This document shows positions 20,867 through 32,157 of a stretch of DNA of 64,000 nucleotides, one piece after another. Source of the stretch: Deinococcus marmoris DSM 12784 (GTDB lineage Bacteria; Deinococcota; Deinococci; Deinococcales; Deinococcaceae). A program made the translations under genes and the position numbers. The stretch's first letter is position 1; each line of letters begins with the position of its first letter. Below the pieces are notes generated by a model. That model searched no databases. It was not told where the DNA came from and saw nothing but the letters and a program-made list of their open reading frames with translations. Where the stretch lies: positions 1 to 64,000 of the forward strand of contig NZ_JNIV01000002.1 of the NCBI RefSeq assembly GCF_000701405.1, written 5' to 3'.

Positions 20867-22561
20867 TCAGCTCGGTCCCACCTCGTATACGGCCTGCCAC
20901 GGCTTGTAGACCGTGCTGGTCTTATCGGTCCGCACACCGCTGGCGTCCTTGATGGTGCGGGTGATGTAGAGGTTAAAGCCGTCTGCCGCCCAGTCCACCT
21001 GCTTGCTGGTGCCGGGGCGCATGTTGGGATTGACCACGTACTTGGCAGGGGGATGCGCCGTCCGGTTCAGGATCACGGCGGGGCTGACCGCCACCGTGCG
21101 CGTCTGCTTGACGCCCCAGATCTGCACTTCCAGCGTGCTGCCCGCGTCGTTGTTGATGGTCTTGATCAGCAGCGGGCCGCCCGTGTCGTTCCCGAATTTG
21201 AGGTCCAGGCCCGGATCGTAGACGGCGGCTTCAAAGCCCACCTGCGGCTCGTAGTAGCCCACGCGGTAGCTGTGCTGGTTGCGTTCCTCGACAGGAAGGC
21301 CCGCGCCGTACATCGCGCGGAACACCGTGGTGCTGACCTGGCACACGCCGCCGCCCAGACCGTCCACCGTCCGCCCACCCGCGATGATCAGGCCGCCCAC
21401 GAAGCCGTTGCCCTCGGTGATGCCCCCCAGACTGTCCAGAAAGCTGAAGGTGCCGCCCACGGGAACGACCGCACCGTTGATCTTGGCGGCGGCGTTGTCG
21501 ACGTTGACGCGGCGCTCGGGGCTGCTGTTGTAGTAGGTGCTGACCCCGGTGTGGATCAGGCTCAGCTTGCTGGCGTCGGGCAGTTGCGCGGCGCTCAGCC
21601 TGGGACTGACCTTCTTGGACGCCAGCACCATGCTGGATTTAGCCGGGTCCAGCACGCCCGCCTGAAAAGCAGCGTAGGCCGCGCTCTGGGTCACGCGCCC
21701 GGCCTGCTCGGGCACCTTGACCAGTTTGTCGCCCTCGAAGGCGAAACGGGCATTCTGCGCGGGCTGATCGATAAATTCGGTCAGCAGAGCAAAGGCGCGT
21801 TTCATGGCCGCGTCGTCCGCGACGATCCCCTGCGGCCTGACCCAGTACAGGTTGGCGACTTGCAGCGGGGTCAGCACACCCTTGCGCGTGGTTCCGTCCA
21901 GCGTGACGCCGAAGGGCCGCATCAGTGCGTTGCCCCGATCGGCGTACCCCTGAAGGACGGGAGCGGTGTACTGCGCCTTCCATTCCTTGACCGGAATCTG
22001 GATGGCCGTGGCGGTGGGCGTGGCGGCGTAGGTGCTGGCGGCGGTGGCCGCGTCGTACTGGCGGCCCGGCGCGTCCCTGGCAGTCAGCGCGTACTTCAGG
22101 GTTGTCTTGTTAAAGGCCACGGCAGCGTTCTTCGGCTGCACGTTCAGGTTGGCGGTCAGGCTGGACAGGGCGACCTTGGCCACAGCAGGATCAACAGCGG
22201 CAATCAGCGGAAAGTTCTGCGGCTGCGTCTGACCGATCATGCCCTGAACGCGCTCCATCAGGGTGCGGGCTGCGCTGACCTTTACGGCGGCGGCCACGCT
22301 GGTCTCTGCGTCGGCGCGCCAGCCCAGTTGATCGGCCCCCAGGGTCCAGGTCTGCGGCCCCGCCGTCACCGTGACCTGTGGGGCGGCGGCGGCGCGCTCA
22401 CCAATGGCGGCAATAGCCTGCTGCGGCGTCAGGCCGCCCACGTCCACCCCGGCCACGCTCAGGCCCGGCGCGAGTTTTTCATCGGAACTTGCTGCCACGC
22501 CCATGGCCAGCGCTCCACCCAGGAGCGCCACCATCGGTATACCCACTAACCAGAACTTCAC
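20867..22561 (-). CDS. VanW family protein with peptidoglycan-binding-like domains
   Basis: The 564-residue protein has one N-terminal helix ([20 protein letters not shown]), then repeats of the PG-binding-4 type (about 40-330) and a C-terminal VanW domain with [40 protein letters not shown] and [13 protein letters not shown]. VanW proteins are linked to cell wall processes but their activity is unproven. I chose the GTG at 22561 because TACACT lies 7 nt before it. An open frame extends 35 codons further, but that part does not read like an exported protein. Confidence 0.85.
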   Translation of the reverse strand: MKFWLVGIPMVALLGGALAMGVAASSDEKLAPGLSVAGVDVGGLTPQQAIAAIGERAAAAPQVTVTAGPQTWTLGADQLGWRADAETSVAAAVKVSAARTLMERVQGMIGQTQPQNFPLIAAVDPAVAKVALSSLTANLNVQPKNAAVAFNKTTLKYALTARDAPGRQYDAATAASTYAATPTATAIQIPVKEWKAQYTAPVLQGYADRGNALMRPFGVTLDGTTRKGVLTPLQVANLYWVRPQGIVADDAAMKRAFALLTEFIDQPAQNARFAFEGDKLVKVPEQAGRVTQSAAYAAFQAGVLDPAKSSMVLASKKVSPRLSAAQLPDASKLSLIHTGVSTYYNSSPERRVNVDNAAAKINGAVVPVGGTFSFLDSLGGITEGNGFVGGLIIAGGRTVDGLGGGVCQVSTTVFRAMYGAGLPVEERNQHSYRVGYYEPQVGFEAAVYDPGLDLKFGNDTGGPLLIKTINNDAGSTLEVQIWGVKQTRTVAVSPAVILNRTAHPPAKYVVNPNMRPGTSKQVDWAADGFNLYITRTIKDASGVRTDKTSTVYKPWQAVYEVGPS

Positions 22562-22668
22562 ACCCCACAGTGTAAGGAAGTTCACCCCCGCAATTTGAGG
22601 GATTTCCACACTCTGCCGCGTCTTTCTGGCTGTCTTTCGCCTCTGTTCGCCCCATACGGACATCAAAG

Positions 22669-22706
22669 GAGGCTGGAGGCCAGTCCGCAGACCCGCCTCC
22701 AGCCTC
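22669..22706 (-). terminator. Terminator hairpin of lysJ
   Basis: GAGGCTGGAGGC (22669-22680) pairs perfectly with GCCTCCAGCCTC (22695-22706) just after the lysJ stop. The T-rich tail on the minus strand is short. Confidence 0.7.
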
Positions 22707-22720
22707 GTTAACAGATGGGG

Positions 22721-24049
22721 TTACTCGCTCTGTTTTTCCTCGGCCTGCGCGGCCAGTTCGGCCTGACGCTCGGCACGGGGATTGACGCCGTTCAGCACGC
22801 GCGTAAAGGCGTCCACCACGGTGTCGATCTGTTCTTTCGTAATCGTGATCGGGGGCAGGAAACGGACCACCAGCGGCGTGGCGGCCAGCGCCATCACGCC
22901 CTCGTCGTGTTCCAGGGCGGTGATGTACGGCGCGCTCTTTTCCTTGAGTTCCACCCCGATCATCAGGCCCATGCCGCGCACCTCGCGGATCTTGGACGAG
23001 TCGATGGCGCGCAGGCGGTCCATGAAATACTCGCCCTTCTCGCGGGCCTGCTCGGCCATGCCCTCATTTTTCATGGCGCGGATGGCGGCTATACCGGCGG
23101 CCATCGCCAGCGGGTTGCCGCCGAAGGTGGTGCCGTGTCCGCCTGCGGGCATCTTGTCGGCCACGGCGGCGGTCATGGCAAAGGCCCCGATGGGCACGCC
23201 CCCGGCCATCGCCTTGGCCAGCGTCATGCCGTCGGGCACCACCTGACACTGGCTGTCCACCTGGCAGCCACAGCGAATGCCGTCGGCGTCCTGGCACTCC
23301 TGGGCGCAGAAGTGTTCCACGGCAAACATCTTGCCCGTGCGGCAAAATCCGGTCTGAATCTCGTCCAGAATCAGCAGGGCACCCTTCTCGCGGGTCAGCT
23401 CGCGGGCCGCGCGCAAGAACTCCACATTGCTGGGCCGCACCCCGCCTTCCCCCTGGACCGGCTCCATGATGACGGCGGCCACATCCTCGGTGATCGCGGC
23501 CCGCAGTTCTTCAATGTTGCCGTAGGTGACGAATGAAACGTGTTCATTGTCCACCGCTGCGCCAAACGGTTCGCGGTACTTGGGTTCCCAGGTCAGAGCC
23601 AGTGCGCCCAGCGTGCGGCCCGAGAACCCGCGCTTCATGCTCACGAAGCGGGTGCGCCCGGTGGCGGTGATGGCAAATTTCTTGGCCGCCTCCACCGCTT
23701 CCGTGCCGGAGCTGCACAGAAAGATCCGGTCGAGGCCAGCGGGCAGCACACCCGTCAGCTCCTGCAAAAATTCGGCGCGTTTGTCGTTGGGCACGCTCTG
23801 GGGCATGACCATCAGCTTGCCCGCCTGCTCCTGAATGGCCGCCACCACGTCCGGGTGGCTGTGGCCGATGTTGGCGACGCCGTAACCCGCCACGCAGTCG
23901 ATGTACGAGCGTCCGTTCTCGTCCCACACCGTTGCGCCCAGGCCGCGCACCATCACCACTTCATGCTTGTTGTACACGCCGCTGTCGTACTTCATCTCGG
24001 CGTCCAGCCACTTGCTGTTGGTCTTGCTTTCAGGGGTTGTTGCGGTCAT
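22721..24049 (-). CDS. lysJ: LysW-type aminoadipate semialdehyde aminotransferase (LysJ/ArgD family)
   Basis: The 442-residue class III aminotransferase carries the PLP sites [22 protein letters not shown] (Asp229) and [10 protein letters not shown] (Lys279). In Thermus and Deinococcus this family makes lysine on the LysW carrier; an acetylornithine role (ArgD) is the alternative. Between residues 248 and 268 it has an unusual stretch with five cysteines (CAQEC, then GIRCGC, then QC) where related enzymes have a short loop. GGAGG lies 6 nt before the ATG. No other lysine gene is in the window. Confidence 0.85.
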   Translation of the reverse strand: MTATTPESKTNSKWLDAEMKYDSGVYNKHEVVMVRGLGATVWDENGRSYIDCVAGYGVANIGHSHPDVVAAIQEQAGKLMVMPQSVPNDKRAEFLQELTGVLPAGLDRIFLCSSGTEAVEAAKKFAITATGRTRFVSMKRGFSGRTLGALALTWEPKYREPFGAAVDNEHVSFVTYGNIEELRAAITEDVAAVIMEPVQGEGGVRPSNVEFLRAARELTREKGALLILDEIQTGFCRTGKMFAVEHFCAQECQDADGIRCGCQVDSQCQVVPDGMTLAKAMAGGVPIGAFAMTAAVADKMPAGGHGTTFGGNPLAMAAGIAAIRAMKNEGMAEQAREKGEYFMDRLRAIDSSKIREVRGMGLMIGVELKEKSAPYITALEHDEGVMALAATPLVVRFLPPITITKEQIDTVVDAFTRVLNGVNPRAERQAELAAQAEEKQSE

Positions 24050-24135
24050 AAAATCCTCCGTGTGCCTGTAGTGTAGGCGTCGTCAATGGGAAAGTCGGTA
24101 AGGTGTCCAGCCTATCGGTCAGAGGAAGCCACAGG

Positions 24136-25014
24136 TCAGGCCGGGGCAGGCTGGCGGGGGCGTCTGGACCGCAGATTCAGCAGCGCCAGCCCGGCCAAGA
24201 TCACGCCCACACCGACCACCGAGAGCAGGCCCACCCGCTCCCCAGCCACCGCGCCCCAGAACAGGCCCCAGACGGGCAGCAGATAGGTGACGGCGGTGAC
24301 CTGCGTGCTGGACACGCGCGCGAGCAGGCCGTAGTAGAGCAGGTAGGCAAAACCGCTGCCGAACACGCCCAGAAACAGCATGGACAGCACGGCCTGTGAA
24401 GTCAGCGCGGACGGCGCGGGGCCGAGCAGTACGGCGGGCAGCAGCATGACTCCAGCCAGCGACAGTTGGGTGGTCGCCAGCCCCACCGGATTCTGGCCGC
24501 CCAGCGTGCGTTTGGCCACCACCGTCGCCAGCGCGTACCCCAGCCCCGCCGCTGTCAGAACGCTGATGCCCAGAACAGAAGCCTGACCGCCGCTCAGGCC
24601 GCCGAACACGGTCAGACCCACGCCGCCCAGACCGATCAACACGCCCAGGATCACGCGGGCGCTGGGGACGATCTCGCGCACGCCCAGGCTGATGATCAGC
24701 GTGAACAGCGGCGTGGTGGCGTTCAGGATGGCGGCGATGTTGCTGGACACGGTCTGCTCGCCCCAGGCAAAAAAGGTCCACGGCACCACGTTGTTGAAAA
24801 AGGCCACCAGCAGCAGCGGTTTCCACAGGCTGGTGGGCGGCAGCGTGTGGCGGCCCAGCCTCAGCGCCAGCCACAGCACCGCCGCGCCGAACACGCACCG
24901 GAGCAGCGCCATCCACAGCGGCGGAAAGACCTCGCCGCCCCACTTGATCAGCAGAAACGAGATGCCCCACACGGCAGAAAGGAGAAACAGTTGGATGGCG
25001 TCCTGACGGGTCAC
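24136..25014 (-). CDS. EamA/DMT-family transporter
   Basis: The 292-residue protein has ten predicted helices in two EamA halves (about 8-140 and 150-285), the usual layout of drug/metabolite exporters. The second-half motif YLLPVWGLFWGAVAGERVG is typical. Its GTG start overlaps the stop of the NimA-like gene (GTGA), so it is the last gene of a three-gene coupled operon divergent from a MocR regulator. The substrate may be a B6 vitamer, amino acid or metabolite; this is inference. Confidence 0.88.
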   Translation of the reverse strand: MTRQDAIQLFLLSAVWGISFLLIKWGGEVFPPLWMALLRCVFGAAVLWLALRLGRHTLPPTSLWKPLLLVAFFNNVVPWTFFAWGEQTVSSNIAAILNATTPLFTLIISLGVREIVPSARVILGVLIGLGGVGLTVFGGLSGGQASVLGISVLTAAGLGYALATVVAKRTLGGQNPVGLATTQLSLAGVMLLPAVLLGPAPSALTSQAVLSMLFLGVFGSGFAYLLYYGLLARVSSTQVTAVTYLLPVWGLFWGAVAGERVGLLSVVGVGVILAGLALLNLRSRRPRQPAPA

Positions 25015-25667
25015 GGCCTGACTCTAGCGGCATCGGGGACGACGGGGTTTGGAATGGCGGGACGCGGGCGGGCCTGTTCCGGCGTCAGCGCGGGCCACTC
25101 TTCGGTCTGATCAGTTGCGGACTGCCAGTTTTCCTTGCCGCTCCAGCGTTCCACCCCCAGCGAATAGACACTGGTGCGCGCCAGATCGGCGTCCAGAATC
25201 GGGCGGGTCTGCTGGCCGATCTGCAAGTCGGGAAATAACCTTTCGGAGAGAACGCGCAAAGCCTCACGGGCTTCCTCCCGGTCTGTCAGGAGGCGGGCTG
25301 TGCCAAAGGCCACGGCGCTGCGGTACTGAACGCTCAGCTCCAGCGGATTGTTGCTGGGCAGCAGACAACCGATTTCCGTGGCCTCGAAGGTGGTGGGATG
25401 GCCCAGGCGTTGACTCTGCCCCACGTTGGCCCACAGCCGCCCGGTGATGTTGGTGTGGTACACGATGTCGTGCGTGTCTGGGCGATACACGAAGGCCAGC
25501 GTGGTGATGAACGGGAAGGGCTGCCCGTCCTCCGACTGCCACACGGTGGCCACCCGTCCGATGCCCACGCGGGCCAGCAACTCCTGGATCCAGGCGTCGT
25601 CCCGGCGATTCTGCGGGCGGCGGCTGATGCTGGGATCGCGCTGCTGGGGATCGTAGAAGTCGGTCAC
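25011..25667 (-). CDS. Pyridoxamine 5'-phosphate oxidase-like flavoprotein, NimA type
   Basis: The 218-residue protein has the split-barrel flavin-binding fold. The pattern IQELLARVGIGRVATVWQSE, TTLAFVYRPDTHDIVYHTNI, then SVQYRSAVAFGTA and VERWSGKENW matches the NimA-like branch, which includes 5-nitroimidazole reductases. It would reduce a small substrate with flavin in the cytoplasm. AAGGAG lies 6 nt before the GTG at 25667, and this GTG overlaps the stop of the upstream GNAT gene. The neighbouring MocR regulator raises a possible PLP link. Confidence 0.8.
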   Translation of the reverse strand: MTDFYDPQQRDPSISRRPQNRRDDAWIQELLARVGIGRVATVWQSEDGQPFPFITTLAFVYRPDTHDIVYHTNITGRLWANVGQSQRLGHPTTFEATEIGCLLPSNNPLELSVQYRSAVAFGTARLLTDREEAREALRVLSERLFPDLQIGQQTRPILDADLARTSVYSLGVERWSGKENWQSATDQTEEWPALTPEQARPRPAIPNPVVPDAARVRP

Positions 25668-26110
25668 AGCAACTCCTTCGCAAAGTGATGTGCCGTGATG
25701 TTCATGCCGTGCTTGAGGTACTGGCGGTGGGCGGTAAAGCGGGCGGGGCCGACGCCTGGATCCAGGTGCAGGGCGACGCAACCCAGGCGCACAGCCTCGG
25801 CGTCCAGCCAGTCCAGCAGGGCGCGGGCGTGACCCTTCCCGCGTGCATCCGGCAGGGTGGACAGGTCATCCAGGTACAGGATTCGCCCATAGGCCAGCGT
25901 CTCCATCACGCGGTATCCGGCGACGGCGGCAGCGTCCGTGCGTCCGTCCTCGAATGCGCCCGCCAGTCGGTAGCCCTCGGCCTGGGCAGCGGCCAGATGT
26001 GCGGCAAAACTCGCCTCATCCTCAAGTGCGGGCGAGTGGGAACGCAATTCACGCAGGGCGGGCAGGGCCAGAGCAGCATCAGCAGCGGAAATGGCGCGAA
26101 CATGGTTCAT
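25664..26110 (-). CDS. GNAT family N-acetyltransferase
   Basis: The 148-residue protein fits GNAT acetyltransferases. The strand YGRILYLDDLSTLPDARGKG, then HARALLDWL, contains the acetyl-CoA pyrophosphate loop (RGKGHA), and the late HRQYLKHGM segment is typical. It starts the operon GNAT, NimA-like, EamA. Its ATG is only 17 bp from the ATG of the divergent MocR gene, with TAGTGT 6 nt upstream, so transcription probably starts at the start codon. The acceptor substrate is unknown. Confidence 0.85.
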   Translation of the reverse strand: MNHVRAISAADAALALPALRELRSHSPALEDEASFAAHLAAAQAEGYRLAGAFEDGRTDAAAVAGYRVMETLAYGRILYLDDLSTLPDARGKGHARALLDWLDAEAVRLGCVALHLDPGVGPARFTAHRQYLKHGMNITAHHFAKELL

Positions 26111-26115
26111 TCCCC

Positions 26116-26122
26116 TACACTA
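26116..26122. promoter_or_regulatory. Overlapping divergent -10 boxes, TACACTA
   Basis: The plus strand reads TACACT (26116-26121), 6 nt before the MocR ATG. The minus strand reads TAGTGT (26122-26117), 6 nt before the GNAT ATG. One 7-bp sequence would serve both promoters and both -35 regions would lie inside coding sequence. Confidence 0.65.
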
Positions 26123-26127
26123 GCCCG

Positions 26128-27609
26128 ATGGTGGCCCCCCGAAAAGCTCCACTTCAGACCAAACAGAGCAGTCCACTTCCAGGCAGTCCACTCACGGGCG
26201 AACTGCCCATTGCACTGAATCTGAAACGCGGCGTGGAGCAACCCCTGCACGCGCAACTGGCCGAACAATTGCGGGCAGCGGCGCTGTCAGGGGCGTTGCC
26301 TGCGGGCCTGACCCTGCCCGGTTCGCGCACGCTGGCTGCCGGACTGAATGTGACGCGCGGCGTGGTGGCCGATGCCTACGCCGAACTGGTGGCCGACGGC
26401 ACGCTGGAGGCTGCGGTGGGACAGGGAACGCGCATTTCGCTGGGTGCGGCGCAGGCCAGAGGTGTGGACGGCGGCGCACCCGGCTGGTTCGTGCCTCCGC
26501 AAGTTGCCCCCGTAGACGGTCCCCGGCAGCCCGGAGGCATCCACTTCCGGGCCGGGGTGGCGACGACGGCCACGCTGAATCTTCGGGCGTGGCGACAGGC
26601 GTGGGCGGCGGCGGCGCGGGCCGACGTTCCGGGCGATTACGGCGATCCGGCAGGGGAACCGGCATTGCGTGCGGCGCTGGCCGCGTTCGTGGGGCGCTCG
26701 CGCGGGCTGGGTGCCACGCCAGAGCGCGTGCTGGTCACGGCGGGTTCCTTGCAGGCCCTGAACCTGATCCTGCGGCTGCTGCCCCCCGCCTCTGCGGTGC
26801 TGTTCGAGGCCACCGGCTACCGCGCCGCGCGGCAGGCCATTCTGGACGCCGGACACACCCTGATCCCACTGGAACAGGACGGGGACGGCCCAGTCATCAC
26901 ACCCGAAACGCCGCCCGCACGGCTGGCCTACGTGACGCCCAGCCACAGCTTTCCCCTGGGCGGGCGCATGAGCGTGCCGCGCCGACTGGCCCTGCTGGAA
27001 TGGGCCACGCAGCACGACGCGCTGATCGTGGAGGACGACTATGACGGCGAGTTTCGCTATGGTGCGCCGCCTCTGCCCACGCTGGCGAGTCTGGACCCGC
27101 AGGGCAGCCGCGTCCTCTACCTTGGCACGCTGTCCAAGGTGCTGACGCCGGGGCTACGAACAGGATTTCTGATCGGCCCGCCCGCGCTGATGCCCACGCT
27201 AGTGCGCGCCCGCACGCTGCTGGATTCGGGCCACCCGCTGCCCGTCCAGCACGCGCTGCTGCATCTGCTGAAAACGGGCGAGGTGGACCGCCACATCCGC
27301 CGCACGCGCCGCTGGCACGCCGGTGTGCGGGCGGTGCTGACCCGGATTCTGGAGCCGCTGGCCCCCCGCGCCACGCTGGGCGGCATCGAGGCCGGGTTGC
27401 ACGTCTGCCTGTTCCTGTCCCCGCCGCTGGACGCGCGGGCCGTGGCCGCCGAACTCTCGGGGCGCGGCGTGCATGTGTCCACGCTGGATACCTACACCTT
27501 CGCCGGGGCCGTACCAAACGCCCTGCTGCTGGGGTACGGCGGTCTGACCATTCAGCAGGCGGAAGCGGGCGCGTGGGAGATCGTTCAGGTCATCTCTGGC
27601 AGCGGCTAA
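26128..27609 (+). CDS. MocR-family PLP-binding transcriptional regulator (PdxR-like)
   Basis: The 493-residue protein fuses an N-terminal GntR-type winged helix (about residues 30-105, with PLHAQLAEQLRAAALSGALP and GSRTLAAGLNVTRGVVADAY) to a fold-type I aminotransferase domain. PLP motifs are VEDDYDGEFRY and YLGTLSKVLTPGLRTG, where the Lys would bind PLP. PdxR-type members activate PLP synthesis or salvage genes. It is divergent from a GNAT/NimA-like/EamA operon with a 17-bp gap, so it probably controls that operon and itself. A leaderless start is likely. Confidence 0.9.
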   Translation: MVAPRKAPLQTKQSSPLPGSPLTGELPIALNLKRGVEQPLHAQLAEQLRAAALSGALPAGLTLPGSRTLAAGLNVTRGVVADAYAELVADGTLEAAVGQGTRISLGAAQARGVDGGAPGWFVPPQVAPVDGPRQPGGIHFRAGVATTATLNLRAWRQAWAAAARADVPGDYGDPAGEPALRAALAAFVGRSRGLGATPERVLVTAGSLQALNLILRLLPPASAVLFEATGYRAARQAILDAGHTLIPLEQDGDGPVITPETPPARLAYVTPSHSFPLGGRMSVPRRLALLEWATQHDALIVEDDYDGEFRYGAPPLPTLASLDPQGSRVLYLGTLSKVLTPGLRTGFLIGPPALMPTLVRARTLLDSGHPLPVQHALLHLLKTGEVDRHIRRTRRWHAGVRAVLTRILEPLAPRATLGGIEAGLHVCLFLSPPLDARAVAAELSGRGVHVSTLDTYTFAGAVPNALLLGYGGLTIQQAEAGAWEIVQVISGSG

Positions 27610-27618
27610 GCCGGCAGC

Positions 27619-28191
27619 CTAGCGCCGTCCCTTGACCAGCCAGGCGTGTTCCTCGATGCCTGCGGCCTGATTGGCAGCCCGCGCCATCACGAACAGCAGG
27701 TCCGACAGGCGGTTCAGGTAAATCTGCACTTCCCTGTTGGCCTCCTCCACTTCCAGCAGGCGGATCACCTCGCGCTCGGCGCGGCGGGCCACCGTGCGGG
27801 CAATGTGCAGCGTGGCGGCGGCGGGCGTGCCGCCGGGATGAACAAAGCCGGTGAACGGCGGCGCGGCCTCCTGATAGCGGTCGATCATCGCCTCCAGAAA
27901 GGTGGAATCCTCGGCGTCGATCCGGCTGAGCTTCTTCTCGTAGACCGTGCCGGGGCGGGTGGCGAGGTCCGCGCCCAGGTCAAACAGCGCGTTTTGCAGG
28001 TATTCCAGATCGGCGTCCAGGGTGGCATCTGGCTTGTGGCTGCGGGTGTTGTGGGCGCGGGCCAGCCCGATAGCGCTGTTCAGTTCGTCCACGGTGCCGT
28101 AAGCCTCCACGCGCGGGTGCGTCTTGCTCACGCGGTCCGCGCCGTACAGTCCGGTGGTGCCGCCGTCGCCTGTCTTGGTGTAGAGCTTCAT
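27619..28191 (-). CDS. Cob(I)alamin adenosyltransferase, PduO type
   Basis: The 190-residue protein makes adenosylcobalamin from cob(I)alamin and ATP. It has the PduO N-terminal ATP-binding motif KLYTKTGDGGTTGLYGADRV and the helical-core signatures RVEAYGTVDELNSAIGLAR and ARTVARRAEREVI, plus YLNRLSDLLFVMAR near the end. Length is typical. TACGCT lies 7 nt before the ATG at 28191, which suggests a leaderless mRNA. AdoCbl made here could serve mutases and the B12-binding MerR regulator at 42 kb. Confidence 0.92.
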   Translation of the reverse strand: MKLYTKTGDGGTTGLYGADRVSKTHPRVEAYGTVDELNSAIGLARAHNTRSHKPDATLDADLEYLQNALFDLGADLATRPGTVYEKKLSRIDAEDSTFLEAMIDRYQEAAPPFTGFVHPGGTPAAATLHIARTVARRAEREVIRLLEVEEANREVQIYLNRLSDLLFVMARAANQAAGIEEHAWLVKGRR

Positions 28192-28318
28192 GGGGCACAG
28201 CGTAGTGGGTTTGGGAGCCGTGGGGTGTGGGAACGGCAAAAAAGACCCCTGCAAGAGAGGTCTTCAACGGTTTGGTTTTGATATGGGAGAGAACCGCCTG
28301 CCTCTCCCCCACTGCCGA

Positions 28319-29905
<1,587 letters not shown>

Positions 29906-30043
29906 GTCAGAAAACCTCCTGCGAGGATGAGGGCGTTTGGAAGTGATTCCAACGTGGACGGTCCGGTATCGCAGAGGATAGTACATGGGCTGCGCGTGGG
30001 AATCCGCCTCCAAAGGGACGGTCAAGGCAGGCGGCACGAGAAA

Positions 30044-30085
30044 GCGCGCCCACCTCCTTAGCAGGGTGAGGGCGCGCACTTTTTG
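30044..30085. terminator. Hairpin downstream of the 5'-nucleotidase gene
   Basis: GCGCGCCC (30044-30051) pairs with GGGCGCGC (30070-30077). The plus strand then has CACTTTTT, and the minus strand a short TTTCTC tail. It lies after the nucleotidase stop and within the upstream region of malQ. Confidence 0.6.
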
Positions 30086-30153
30086 AATTTGCGGGAGGTG
30101 AGACCGTCTCCTCTCTCACTCTGAACCAGGTCAGGGGTTGCGAACCGCCAGCT

Positions 30154-31851
30154 TTATTTGGCCCTGGTAATGCGGTCCTGCGCTCCCGCCGCCAGGCCAG
30201 GATTGGCCTTGACATAGGACACGGCGGCGTCCACATCCACTAGGTTGGGCAGTTGCAGCACGTTGGTGCCATCCTTGAAGGCCAGGAAGTTGTCGCCGCC
30301 GCCCGCCAGGAACGAGTTCATGGTGACGCGGTAGGTCTTGGCGGGGTCCAGCGTCACGCCGCCGAGCTTGATGCTGGCCGCGTCCACCCGGCTGCCCTTG
30401 GCGGCGGTGGAGTCGTAGCTGTAGGCAAAGCCCTTGCTGACCTGTAAGACGCGGCTGCTGGTTGCGTCAGGATTCTCGAACTGCTGCTCCAGCAGGGTCT
30501 TGATCTGCGCGCCGGTCAGGTCCATGACCACCAGCGTGTTGCCGAAGGGCTGCACGGCGAACACGTCGCCGAAGGTCACCGTGTTGCCTGCTGCGCTGGC
30601 GATCAGGTCCGCGCGGATGCCGCCGGGGTTCATGAATGCGATCACGGCCCCCTTGTCGGCGGTGGCGGCCAGTTGCGAGTCGGCGATCACGTCGCCCAGC
30701 GCGCTCTCACCCGCCGCGTTGTTGGTGCGGCTGATGCTGGCGCTGGCCAGGGTGCCCACCGGCGCGCCCTTCACGGCGTCGGTCAGCATCTTTGCGCGGG
30801 TCAGGATGTCGGTCATGGCCGCCGCCTTGGGCAGAGAGCGGGGGTCCATGACCACATTGGCCGCGCTGATTTCCAGCACCTTGTGGTTGGCCTTGTCCAC
30901 GGTCAGGTCCAGGCGTTGCAGCAGGTGACCGTAGAAATCGCCCTGAATGACGGGAATGCCCTTTACCACGCAGTTGTAGCCCTGGTGGGTGTGCCCGCTG
31001 ACCACGGCGCTGATGGCCGGGTCCAGCCTGTTCACGATGTCCACGATGGGGCCGGTCAGGTTGCCGCAGGCCGGGACCGCAAAGCCGTCCTTGGCCAGAC
31101 CGCCCTGGTGGATCAGCACGACGATGGCGTCCACGTTCAGCTTCTTGAGTTCGGGGACGTACTTGTTGATCGAGGTGGCCTCGTCCAGAAAGTCCAGCGT
31201 CTTGACGCCGTCGGGGCTGACGATGCTGGGGGTGCCCTGAAGCACCGCGCCGATAAAGCCGATCTTCACGCCGCCCACTTCCTGCACGCCGTATGGCTCG
31301 AAAACGGGCTTTCCGGTGGTCTTGTCGGTCACGTTCGCGCCCAGCCACTTGAAACCGGCTGCGGGGTAGGGGTTCTCGAATTTGCAGGCTTTGGCGGTGT
31401 CGTTGCTGTCGCAGCCGCCGTTCTGCATCCGCAGCAGTTCCCCCAGGCCCTGATCGAACTCGTGGTTGCCCAGCGAGCTGAATTTCATGCCCAGTTTGGT
31501 CAGGGCGATGGTGCTGGGTTCATCCCGCAGCAGACTGCTGGTAATCGGCGACGCGCCGATCAGGTCGCCCGCCCCCACAAAAATCAGGTTGGGATTCTTG
31601 GCCCGCTCCTGATCCAGATAACCGCCGATGACCTCGATGCCTCCGGCCATCAGGCGAATCTGCTTGGTGGGGTCCTTGGGATCGGGAATCATGACCCCGC
31701 TGAAGTTGGACGCTTCCAGGTTGCCGTGAAAGTCGTTGAGGCCCACCACCGTCACCGATACCGGTTCTGCGGGTTTGGGACCGGTTTCGGGCGTCACGTT
31801 GCACGCGGCCAGGGTCAGGGCTACGCCGATCAGAAGAAGGTTTCGTTTCAT
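30154..31851 (-). CDS. 5'-nucleotidase/metallophosphatase lipoprotein (UshA-like)
   Basis: The 565-residue protein has a lipoprotein signal ([13 protein letters not shown], Cys17), so it is anchored outside the membrane. The N-terminal metallophosphatase domain has the metal ligands [22 protein letters not shown] and [10 protein letters not shown]. The C-terminal 5_nucleotid_C domain follows from about residue 345, with [10 protein letters not shown] and [16 protein letters not shown]. Such enzymes release nucleosides and phosphate from extracellular nucleotides. GGAG sits before the ATG at 31851. It is a single-gene unit. Confidence 0.92.
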   Translation of the reverse strand: MKRNLLLIGVALTLAACNVTPETGPKPAEPVSVTVVGLNDFHGNLEASNFSGVMIPDPKDPTKQIRLMAGGIEVIGGYLDQERAKNPNLIFVGAGDLIGASPITSSLLRDEPSTIALTKLGMKFSSLGNHEFDQGLGELLRMQNGGCDSNDTAKACKFENPYPAAGFKWLGANVTDKTTGKPVFEPYGVQEVGGVKIGFIGAVLQGTPSIVSPDGVKTLDFLDEATSINKYVPELKKLNVDAIVVLIHQGGLAKDGFAVPACGNLTGPIVDIVNRLDPAISAVVSGHTHQGYNCVVKGIPVIQGDFYGHLLQRLDLTVDKANHKVLEISAANVVMDPRSLPKAAAMTDILTRAKMLTDAVKGAPVGTLASASISRTNNAAGESALGDVIADSQLAATADKGAVIAFMNPGGIRADLIASAAGNTVTFGDVFAVQPFGNTLVVMDLTGAQIKTLLEQQFENPDATSSRVLQVSKGFAYSYDSTAAKGSRVDAASIKLGGVTLDPAKTYRVTMNSFLAGGGDNFLAFKDGTNVLQLPNLVDVDAAVSYVKANPGLAAGAQDRITRAK

Positions 31852-32157
31852 GGATCTCCATCATAGACGCCGATCATCCGCGCTGGATCAGCAGACCGGG
31901 AAAGACAGGGTTTTTTGGAATGACCGGAGGAATGACTGCACAGGTATTCAGAGCAGCCAGATCAAGTCACCCGCAAACCGGGCCATTTCGGGAGCGCATC
32001 AGCGTTTTTGCGGAGATGCGGTTTGCAGGCCCCAGGCCCAGGCTAAAAAGCCCCTCCGCCCAGGAAGAACAACCCTGTACAGCGGAGCGTATGGCTAAGA
32101 AATGGAGTTATGGGGTGTCGGCCACTGGTGCAGCGTCCAACTGGTGCAGCGTCCAGC
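31852..32157. other. Intergenic region with a 16-bp tandem repeat
   Basis: No convincing gene is seen in these 306 bp; an open frame on the plus strand has shadow-like composition. Near the right end CTGGTGCAGCGTCCAA is followed at once by CTGGTGCAGCGTCCAG (about 32124-32155), close to the tetR stop. Confidence 0.5.

Noticed and set aside
26589..27044. Plus-strand frame inside the MocR gene
   Set aside because: Out-of-frame, Arg/Gly/Ala-rich; the MocR frame has intact PLP motifs.
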